The position numbers were made by a program, and so were the translations under genes. From Selaginella tamariscina (taxonomy: Eukaryota; Streptophyta; Lycopodiopsida; Selaginellales; Selaginellaceae), in assembly GCA_003024785.1 (NCBI GenBank), contig PUQB01000746.1:1-64000 (forward strand): DNA of 64,000 nucleotides, given 5' to 3'. Position 1 is the first letter of the stretch. Each line of letters starts with the position of its first letter. The notes under the pieces are model-generated. The model did no database searches, was not told where the DNA came from, and saw only the letters and a list, made by a program, of their open reading frames with translations. Below, in pieces: positions 55,576 to 64,000 of this stretch.

Positions 55576-58500
55576 GTGCAGGACAATATGTATAATACTG
55601 GAGATAAAGTATGTCTTCTTCGGAACAACGAGATAGTTGGCACTGGAACTGTGGAAGTTCGAGATGATAATGCATCATGTCACAATATTGCCCAAGGATC
55701 TTGTGTGTACGTATGGGTGAACACCATTTTCAAGCATGTTGAGGTTCCTGGAATGGAATTTGAGGAGGGTTCTCCTGTATTGTGGAATTTGGATGAAGTC
55801 AAGGCTGACACAGAATATACAGAGTCACAAACAAACAGTAGCACGAGTTTTCCAGATGATGCTTGCCTGCTGTGATGGATGAGGTGATTCTCTTTCTTCA
55901 TGAGATTGAGGTTGGGAGAGGCATCATCACAGCTATAAATCCAATGGAAGCAGTGTCAGAAGAGAAACTAGGGTCCGACTTCGTGGGTGTAGTTGTGACA
56001 GAGGTTTCACCTAATGGCACTTTGCATCCTGGATCCCTCGTGAGGTGGCGAACATCTGAATTAAGACGGCAAGATGGTTCAACATATTCTGGGTTGGATT
56101 TCAATAATAACAACCCGGAAGAACAACTCATATTTGAAGAGGTTCCTTGCATTGGTCCTATTATAAGAAAAAGGCGATTCATGGGTTGCAGATCTTCCCC
56201 TGCATGTTTCAGCAAGAGGGTGAAGATGGATCCTACATCTTCCAAAGTGTTACGAGCATTTCCACGATTGACTGCTGCAAGAAGAAGTGTTGTCAGATGG
56301 CAGACCGGAATGAAATTACCCAATGTAGACATGTCTTTCGTACGCTCACCCAAAAGCAAAGGCATGAGTTTGTATATGCTGCACTAACTGGGTGTATTGA
56401 TGGAATGGCTTCGGACACAGGTTATCAGAGTACATCCATGGTATTTAATAAGGTGGCCATCTGCTTCAAAGCTTGGTACAGTATATACGGGATCCCAAAG
56501 ACCACGTTCTACCGTCGGAGGGATGAGTGGTTAGATGGAGCGCGAACCTCAGTACATGGGAACACTGGCTTGGTCAAAACCCGCTCTCACATTATGGCAG
56601 CCATAGAGATACTCAAGGCTTTTGTGGAAGCAAATGCAGACAGGATGCCTCACAAATGCCGAACCACAAATGCAGGGGTCAGGGAAAATCTCAAGGTTTT
56701 GCCTTCGATCTACACTCAATTGAAGCTGTGTGAAACATGTGAACAAGTGCCTCAGCTTGATGGGGCTGCAAGCAATCTGCACTGGTACCTTCAACAACAT
56801 ATGGAATACTCATTTTAAGGATGTGGAGATTGCAAAACACTCTAGCTTTTCCAAGTGTGACACTTGTACATCATTGAAGGCTGCAGAGGCTTGTGCAAAA
56901 ACCTTGGTGGAGATCACTGCCATTCAAAAGAAGATGGAGGCCCACATGATTGCACAACAAACTTGCCGGTCTCAGTACTATGCACACCGCATGCTTTCTG
57001 TGTCACGCCCATCAGAGTACCTGTGCTTGATCCATGACAAGATGGATCATTCAAAGACCAGCATTCCAAAGCTCGTTGCACAAACCAAATGTCATGAAAC
57101 TTCCGATTTCATTGACAGGTGTTAACACATGGACACGGTTGTGAGTCATATGGACACTTTTCACTTCCACATTGGTCTAGCGACTCCAATTTCACTATTG
57201 GGTCGTTGGCCATGTGTTTCAGAAACCTTGAAGCCCACTCACAGACAAGTCCTATCAGTGATCTCAAAGTGAAGAAACAACACCTTCAACCTTTACATAA
57301 TGCTCTCATGAACACGTCTGCACTTGAGGCTACTTGGGAATATGAGAGGCATTGTCAGCAACCTGCACAAAAAACAGATGGCCTGTTGAGAGTTCAGGTT
57401 CAGTGGAGGGATCTAGCTCAAATAGTGTACATGTGTCCTCAACATCAAATAAGCTTCCTCGTCATTTGCTTTTACAGATGGATAATTGTGCAGGCGAGAA
57501 CAAAAATAGGTAAATCATTTTACTTAAGGGTTTCTCAAGCTCATACTTACTTTTATTTTCTAGATATGTGCTAGCATACTTGTCAATGCTTGTTGCCAAA
57601 GGTGTGTTTGAAACAATCACGCTCAGTTTTCTTATGGTTGGTCACACTCATGAAGATATTGATGCGTTCTTCAGCAAGGTCTCCAACTCTACAAAAAGGA
57701 CAAGTGCACTTACCTTACCGCATATGATGAATCTTTTTGAAAATTGCATCTCCAAAAAAAGTTGTGCTTTGCTTGTGACTGAGGTGCCAGACTTCAAAAA
57801 ATTTCTCAAGGAGTATATAAAAGAGGGAGTGATTCTTTAGTTGGTCACCTTGTGCCGCTACAATTCTTTTTCTCCATACGAGATGGTATACCTATTATGC
57901 AGTACAAGTTACGGCCATCAGAGCAGGAGTGGTTACCGAAAGAGGGGTTAATGCTCTTCAAAAGTGGAGAGAATGGAAAGCCACTTCTCCCAGAAGGACA
58001 ACCAGACCCTATTCCATTGAGTGCCCAGCTCAAGGAACAAGAGGTTATTATTGATGGCATCAAAAAATATGTGGCATGGGTTCAAAAATCGATGCCAAAG
58101 AATTCTGATAAGGCAACTGGTTACTCAGAACTATATAAGCATGTGGTTGACTATTGGGAGACTGTTGTTCGAGAGTTGGAAGGGCCTACTGTCACAAGTA
58201 CAGAATTGCAACACCCTTTTTGGCCTAAAACAAGGTGGCGAGAGGAGATTGAAATGACATCACTGAGCACAGACGACATAGAAGCCAGTAGTGATGTGGA
58301 AGTGCAAACCCCACACTTTGTTGGACAAAGGAACCAAAAACCTAAAGCATACTTTGATTGCTGCCAGGATCTTCAAAAACTAATGATGGTTCTCATTACT
58401 CCAGATGCGTCATATAATCAGCCTATTTGGATGGGTCAAATTATCGACACACCTGAAGTAATCACAAAAAATAGTATTGTTAAGGTTGCATGGTTCAAAC

Positions 58501-58691
58501 CACAAAAAAGGCGACACGAGAAGGAGAGCGAAAGATATAATGGATGCCTAGAGAAAACATGGTCTCCCAATCAAAAAGACCCAGCATGTTTTATAAATGT
58601 TAAATCCATTCGATATGGGTGGATGTCAAGAAGCGTTGATAAAGTCACGATTAACAAAACTGCAAGGGAATGTATGTTTTCTGAAGCTTAA
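55576..58691 (+). pseudogene. DUF7869-type RNase H-like (putative transposase) gene
   Basis: Multi-exon plus-strand gene. The first visible exon follows a TATGTGCAG acceptor and encodes NTGDKVCLLRNNEIVGTGTV; this region and the next (GRGIITAINPMEAV, about 55,914) resemble DUF8039-like modules. Then a Cys-rich segment (CCKKKCC, 56,268), a helix-turn-helix-like block (IYGIPKTTFYRRRDEWL then VHGNTGL, 56,480-56,575), a CDTC finger (about 56,857), and an RNase H-like core: LIHDKMDHSKTSIPKL (57,027), LLLQMDNCAGENKNR (57,466), a 54-bp intron (57,510-57,563), and FLMVGHTHEDIDAFFSK (57,630). The D ... D ... H-x-H-E-D-x-D series is the hallmark I associate with DUF7869 proteins. The tail (57,852-58,691) carries a small beta domain (QPIWMGQIIDTPEV). 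Some frame changes (for example near 55,870, 56,250 and 57,125-57,450) may be introns or damage. Confidence 0.65.
57510..57563 (+). other. Intron (54 bp) in the DUF7869-type gene
   Basis: GTAAATCATT ... TATTTTCTAG. Splicing joins K-N-(R) to Y-V-L-A-Y, restoring the continuous family motif NCAGENKNRYVLAYLSMLV, which is good evidence the intron is real. Confidence 0.85.
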
Positions 58692-59170
58692 AGCAATTAC
58701 AAAATTATAAAATATCATATATTTAATATTCATAATTATTATAAACTCTTTAATAATAGTACCAAATTGTTTACTTAACTATATAAATTTAAAAAATGAT
58801 ATGGAAGATTGACTATATTATTATAGGATTTTATATATATATTATTACTACTACAAATTTTTAATTAATAATGTTATATTTAAATATTAATATTTTAATA
58901 ACAACATCAATATTTATATAATGTACCTCTTATGCTCTTCCTTAATTGTTATATTAGGCAATATATTATATAATTTAATACCTTCTACTTTTATAATGTT
59001 ATTAATTTTTGTTCAATGAATGCTATAATTTATTAAAGGGTCGAATACAAAATAGAATATTCTAAAGAATATTCTTTTTCAAACATATATTCTAAAGAAT
59101 ATTCCTTTAATATTAGAAAATGCTAATTAAATAGCTAAAATTGCTAATTATTAGGAAATGGGACTATAGC
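58692..59170. other. AT-rich subterminal region
   Basis: No gene. Between 59,060 and 59,115 it holds three AGAATATTC(C/T) motifs similar to those near 2,640-2,660 in copy 1. Confidence 0.4.
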
Positions 59171-59197
59171 CATGCCCATTTTAGTTACAACATGCAT
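59171..59197 (+). repeat. Terminal inverted repeat, DUF7869 side, of the large DNA element
   Basis: 27 bp matching 2,805-2,831 at 25 positions (differences are C/T at position 9 and G/A at position 21); core TTTAGTTACAAC. It is immediately followed by gypsy family B DNA that aligns with 24,463 onward. Confidence 0.6.
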
Positions 59198-62053
59198 GAT
59201 TCCCATATATGAGATGTTTGATATTGGAGATATAAAATAAATTCTAATAACACATATATATGTGTGTGATGATTTATTAATAAGTTATCAAAAGCCAAGT
59301 ATTTTTCAAGAATAAACTTAAGACTGGGTACTATTAGATTCAGATTTCTAGTCTTGCTATTCGGATTGTGCAATGCTCCAGTAAATTTTTGCACAATAAT
59401 GAATCATGTGTTAAAAATTATTTAAATGAGTTCATAATGGTATATATTGATAACATTCTGGTCTTCAATTCGATAATTAAGGAACATGTACAACATTTGA
59501 AAAAAGCATTTCAAAAGTTGAGGAAGAACCAATTGTATATTAAAAAAAAGTAAGTGCGCATTTAGTCAAACTAAGATAAACTTATTAAGACACTTGATAT
59601 CAGGTGGGAAGGTTGTCATGGACCTAAACAAAATTCAAGATATTACCGAGTAGTCAATTTTAAAAGACGTGAATAAAGTTAAATCATTTCTTGGTCTGGT
59701 AAGTTATTAATAAAGATTACTCAAAGAAAGCAGCACTATTAATAGATTTCATGAAGAACATTATATAACATTGGAGTTCATTTCATGGCATTGGACTTCA
59801 GAGTGCCAGCGGGCATTCGTTAAATTCAAAGAAGTTATCTCTTTTGAGCTAGTTTTGTAGTGATCAGTTTTTAAAGATCCATTTGGTAGAGTGTAATGCT
59901 TCCGACTTTACAATTGGTGGTGTATTGTAGTAGAAAGGACATCCAATGTCCTTTTATTTAAAGAAGTTGGATGCCGTGCAAATTTAATGGTCTACTCACA
60001 AACAAGAGATGTATACTATTGTTGCTTTTTTGGAGTATTAACGTTATTATCTTCCAAGTCATGGCACTGTGGTTTGGACAAATAGTGTAACTCTAAGGTA
60101 CTTGAAATGTAACTGAAGTTATTACCAAAGTATGCTAGATGGTAGCAGAAATTAGCTCAATTTCAATTTGAAATTAGACATAAAGATGGAAAAGACAATG
60201 TGGTAACTAATGCACTTAGTAGAAAAGGCATCTTTATATTATGTCAGTACCAGTGTCAACTTTAGTAAATGAATTTGTGATAGCATATCTTCAAAATGAG
60301 TTTGCTAAGAAGGCTTTAAACCTAGTAGTAAAGTGAAAACAAATTCATCAATTACGAAGAGATGTGATATTACAACAAAAATAAAAAGTCGAATCGATGC
60401 ATTCAAGTGGGCGCATTTTGTAGTGTGAAATGGTTATAAAGAGAAGAGACTTTATGTTTCAAAAGGAATATGGAGGCAAAATTATTAAGAGAACGTCATG
60501 ATGTTACTTTGGTAAGACATGGTGAAAGGCATAAGACGTTGGCTTTGTTGAAGTAGGGATTTTATTGGTTAAGAATGATAAACAACATTATTGAGTATGT
60601 TAAGACATGCCCCACATGTCAACAAGTAAAGAGTTGATTTCAAAAATGAGTTGGGAAGTTGCAGTGTATAACGATTCTAGAACAACCATTTCAAAGTGTT
60701 ACTTTGGACTTTGCCACGGGGTTATCAAAATCTTGTGGTCTCAATGCCCTCATGGTAGTAATCGATTGGTTTTTAAAAGTTATTCATTTCATTCCAACTA
60801 TAGAAATGGTGAATGCGAAACAAATAGCAAAATTGTTCTTCCACGAGATTGTAAGAGTGTGGTTTATCAAAAATGATGATATCAGATCGAGATCCTCGAT
60901 TTACGGGTAAGTTTTGGGGAATGTTGTTGAAGCAGTTTGGTACGATGTTAAAATTTAGTACGGCTTACCATCCATAAATAGATGGGCAAATAAAGAAGGT
61001 GAATCGACAAGTCGAGGACTATCTTAAATATTATATTCAAGGGATAACTTAATTGGGTTGAACACTTGAATATGACTGAGATATGTTACAACAACTCAAC
61101 ACACACTAAGATTATGTGTAGCCTCTACACCCAATGGAGGTGTTAATTGGGAATAAGGGTGGTTTTTTTAAAGTATGATTTTATCAAAAGACGAAGTTCC
61201 CTCTGTTGTAAAGTTCACTAAACAGTTGTACCATATATGGGAAGTTGCTCGTCAAGCAATGACTACGGCATAGGAAGGAATTGTCAACAGTGCAATAAGT
61301 ATCGACAGGATGTAAAGTATCAGGTTGGAGATATGGTATTGTTAAGTACCAGAAATCTAAAGGTTCCAACGACTCTTTTGAGGAGGTTTTTATTGCATTA
61401 CATAGGTTTGTACTAGGTGGTAAAATGAGTACGAAAGGTGGCTTATGAATTAGATCTTCCTCCGGAGTTGGGAGTAATACACAATGTGTTTCATGTCAAT
61501 TTACTCAAACCATTCCACAAGGATGAGAATAGCCAGAGAGATACAATAACTTACATTTGCACCCTAAACTAGTTGGTGAAGAGAAAAAGTATGAAGCCGA
61601 ATCAATATTACATAAAAGGAAGGTTTATGGGCCACAAAAACTAAGTTAAAGTATCTTGTCAAGTGGAAGGGTTATCCAGCATGAGAATCAACATGGGAAC
61701 TATTGAAAAACCTACAAACGCAATAGAGTTGGTAAAGGAATTTGAGGTGAGATCTCAAGTTAAAAACAAACTTTATTTCTTATTAATCTAGGAGCCGACA
61801 AACAATATTAACTAGAGGCCTCAGATATAAATTCTAGTTAACGTAAAGAAATTTCGGCAGTTGAGTTATTTAGTGAATGATAGTTCTGAATTACTTGGTT
61901 GCACATAAAGCAAGAGGGGTAATAAAACTTGTTAACTCTTTGTTGACTCCGCATAAAGTGATTAGCAATAATTTTTATTTAATTTTTCTAATCTAGTCTA
62001 GGCTTGGAGTTGGACGTCAATGAGAACGTTGACATTTTTAAAGGTGAGGAGTG
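59198..62053 (+). mobile_element. Ty3/gypsy fossil, family B (reverse transcriptase to chromodomain)
   Basis: Broken plus-strand remnant, heavily interrupted. Readable parts: reverse transcriptase end (59,368-59,570, IDNILVF, HVQHLKKAF), RNase H (about 59,780-60,230), integrase (about 60,560-61,070, VTLDFATGLSKS, NALMVVIDWF), integrase tail (about 61,430-61,510) and a chromodomain-like end (YLVKWKGYP, about 61,650). The LTR follows after AAGGTGAGGAG. The same family supplies the scrap at 24,455. Confidence 0.8.
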
Positions 62054-62960
62054 TGTCATAGTTTTTACTATGACTCGACCCTTTATTTTGAAGGTTGATA
62101 GTTATTACCTACAGAGTTACGTTGATGAACCCTAGGTGTAGAAGAAACAAGCCCGCGTAGTGCACTTTAATATTTAATGATAGTTCAACTGGGTGTTATT
62201 AGGTATTTACAAAAAACTCTAGGTGAAACTAGCACTTCCATTAAAAAAACTCTTCTTCAATTTGACGTTCCAATTAGGTTTTCTCAAAGAGTATAGCTTG
62301 GGGTTAGGTTTAGGATTAGTAAGTTAGGTCACCTCATTTCATTAAGGTTGGCATTCCATGCCAGCACACTTACTCAATTATGAAAACAAGGGAGGGGGCT
62401 CTGTCACATAAATAAGGTAGAGTATATGTAGTGAGAGTTCCTGGTTCAAAAAAGAACTCCCAGTGCAAGTTAACTTGTGTCGTGAAGGCATAATTCTTCA
62501 TTGTGCCGCCCTAACTTCCACATGACAGGGGTACGTCCACCTTCGGGTTAGCATACCCTTATTGTTGACAAGCTTTTTCCCTTGTGAGATACATCACATC
62601 CAAGGAGTTAGTCAATTCTTTGGTCAACCCGCTTGCAAGCCTGGAAAGGATTGTCCGAGTTCATGTTCAGCAAGACTAGTGAATGAGGCCTTACTTTGGC
62701 CACCTCATCCACGCCATGCTAAGAACGATACTTGTAACTCAGCTAGCCCATACATTTTGACTCACGAGGTGGGGTTCTTAATATGGGTACTTTACCAAAT
62801 ATCGTGGGGCTTCCTAAAGAGGGATTCCATTGTTGGCATTTGGCAAGCTGCCTTCGTGGCACTAAGTAAAAACTTTCACATCAAGGGTTCATTAATTCAT
62901 AAACTATTATTTTATAATTTGAGCTCACTAACGGTGGTCATGTGTACTAGTTAATTGAGA
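62054..62960 (+). repeat. 3' LTR of gypsy family B (right end unclear)
   Basis: Starts TGTCATAGTTTTTACTATGA, matching the solo LTR start at 16,988 (minus strand), and keeps patchy similarity to it for about 700 bp. The right boundary is not visible. The frame at 62,562-62,954 lies inside it and is not considered a gene. Confidence 0.55.
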
Positions 62961-63109
62961 ATAATTGAGAGAGATGTTATGTATTAATGTGACATACAAG
63001 TATACACTACAATTCCACCTTAAGGATTTGAAACATATTGGACAAGATGCTACTTAATAAATTAAAGTTGCTACTTAGAGGAAATAGCTATATGTGACAA
63101 CAATTATGT

Positions 63110-64000
63110 CAACAATAGGTGCAACTTATAGCTTTGGACTTTACTCACAAAAAATGAAGGCTTCCACACATATCTATATTAGAGCCTTCCTTAATCCTTT
63201 TATTTCATAGATTTATATCCTTTTTTGATTTTTCTAGATTTATGTACACATGTTGTTCTAGGTCTAAGGAATATTCTAGCTTATTCCTTTTTGGGAAATA
63301 TTCTCTAATTTGTTATACGGGTCATAACAATACGAGTACTCTTCTTTAATTAACTAACATGAAACACTAAGTGCACCCTCTCTCCTTTTGGTAGCCTGCC
63401 ACGATATCGATATGCTCCAAATCTTATAAAAACATGAGTACCTAGGAGACAACTTATCATTATGTCCTTACAAGAGTGTCTCGCCTTGTCCTGCCTTACA
63501 TGTGTGGCAAATATTACTCGAAATATATACATAATCTCCCATTTGGAACTCTTAGAAGCTTTTGTGCTCATTAGCAAATTTAATAAGTTGTTTGTAAGTT
63601 CTTCTTATATAAACTTTGAATATTCTTAAGCTCAACGCTAAGATCTTTAGCTTCCTAATCATGGGCCTATTTACTTGCTAACCCCAACTCAAAATCTGTC
63701 TGGGTGTCGTCCAAACATAGTATAGTACAAAAATCATCCATCCCATTGTGTTATAACATTTATAGGCAAACTCAAGTAATGGAATATGTACAAGGCACAA
63801 ACTCAGTGCACTGAGTGCTTTTGCAAACCTGCATTTTACTAAGTGCACAAGAGTGTCTTGCAAACGTAATTTTAAACTTAATATAGGTGGTTACATATGA
63901 ATTACATGTAAGTTTACTAAAAAATTTATAATATTTTTAAATTTATAGAATGTATTTAAACTACATTATTATTAATTCTTTAATTTAGATTTCATATTTT
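63110..64000 (-). mobile_element. Gypsy family C relative, 3' part with LTR, runs off the window
   Basis: Minus-strand remnant. Its LTR begins at 63,329 (TGTTATGACCCGTATAAC on the minus strand), close to the family C LTR at 30,290 and 33,854. Internal DNA from 63,330 on matches the integrase tail of 33,270-33,730 (for example EASKSSRWEIMYI-like and PVFHVS-like stretches). Broken; continues past the right edge. Confidence 0.7.

Larger units (their letters stand above)
47339..59197. mobile_element. Large DNA transposon candidate (ParB-like + palindrome arrays + DUF7869-type), copy 2
   Basis: A unit with two divergent multi-exon genes (ParB-like, minus; DUF7869-type, plus), two dense arrays of an 18-bp palindrome between them, AT-rich microsatellite spacer, and a 27-bp terminal repeat at its right end. 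Its left end is lost at 47,339, where it joins a gypsy fossil. Copy 1, at the window start, supplies the missing ParB-side end: an FCP1-like gene and the matching terminal repeat at 2,805-2,831. Adding that 1.8-kb end, the whole element would be about 13.7 kb. Target duplications cannot be read because neither copy has both ends in the window. Mobility is inferred from the two copies, the terminal repeats and the insertion of copy 1 into gypsy DNA. Confidence 0.6.

Noticed and set aside
62562-62954. 130-codon plus-strand frame
   Set aside because: Lies inside an LTR related to the one at 10,033-16,988; no conserved protein in the relative.

Overview
The window looks like repeat-dense nuclear DNA of a land plant. 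The signs are TTTAGGG-type telomere words at about 52,741, Ty1/copia and chromodomain Ty3/gypsy retroelements, initiator-tRNA-Met-type primer sites, a CACTA-like end with Tnp2-like fragments, GT-AG introns of 53-65 bp, and AT-rich intergenic DNA. A seed-free plant such as a fern, lycophyte or bryophyte is a guess from gene content only. Almost every coding stretch belongs to a mobile element. The one ordinary host-type gene I see is a small RING-H2 gene near 20.0-20.3 kb, and it carries a frame shift.

Layout: 1-2.83 kb is the end of a large DNA element (3' part of a ParB-like gene, an FCP1/HAD-like gene, and a terminal repeat at 2,805-2,831). It sits against a minus-strand gypsy fossil (2.83-5.94 kb). 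At 7.2-8.9 kb there is a degenerate Tnp2-like transposase. At 10.0-17.0 kb an old solo LTR is split by a chromodomain gypsy element (10,399-15,667, target duplication CCCTG). 17-26 kb is AT-rich with the RING-H2 gene and retroelement scraps. 26.1-27.5 kb is a minisatellite-bearing LTR. From 28.8 to about 41.1 kb a CACTA-like element (minus strand) is interrupted by a gypsy element (30,290-34,053, duplication CTTGT) and a very young copia element (35,496-40,494, duplication TTATC). 41.7-43.8 kb is another gypsy fossil. 44.6-47.3 kb is a second, oppositely oriented copy of the first gypsy family, which stops abruptly where a second copy of the ParB-like gene begins. 59.2-64 kb is again gypsy fossil material.

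The most interesting region is 47.34-59.20 kb. Two divergent multi-exon genes point away from a shared centre. One (minus strand) carries a ParB/sulfiredoxin-fold domain. The other (plus strand) has the RNase H-like architecture I recognise as the DUF7869 type. Between them lie two GC-rich arrays, together more than thirty copies of the palindrome GGCGGGATTAATCCCGCC, separated by AT-rich microsatellites; another copy lies inside an intron of the ParB-like gene. The right end of this unit (59,171-59,197) and the ParB-side end of the partial copy at the window start (2,805-2,831) match at 25 of 27 bases. They fall in the orientation expected of terminal inverted repeats. I therefore infer a large, apparently undescribed DNA transposon with the order TIR - FCP1-like gene - ParB-like gene - palindrome array - spacer - palindrome array - DUF7869-type gene - TIR. 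Both copies in this window are incomplete or degraded.

The two divergent proteins also appear to share an N-terminal module, as if they descend from one gene. A ParB-like protein beside a dense array of short palindromes recalls bacterial ParB-parS, but that functional link is only a hypothesis. Gene family names come from reading motifs by eye; no database search was possible.
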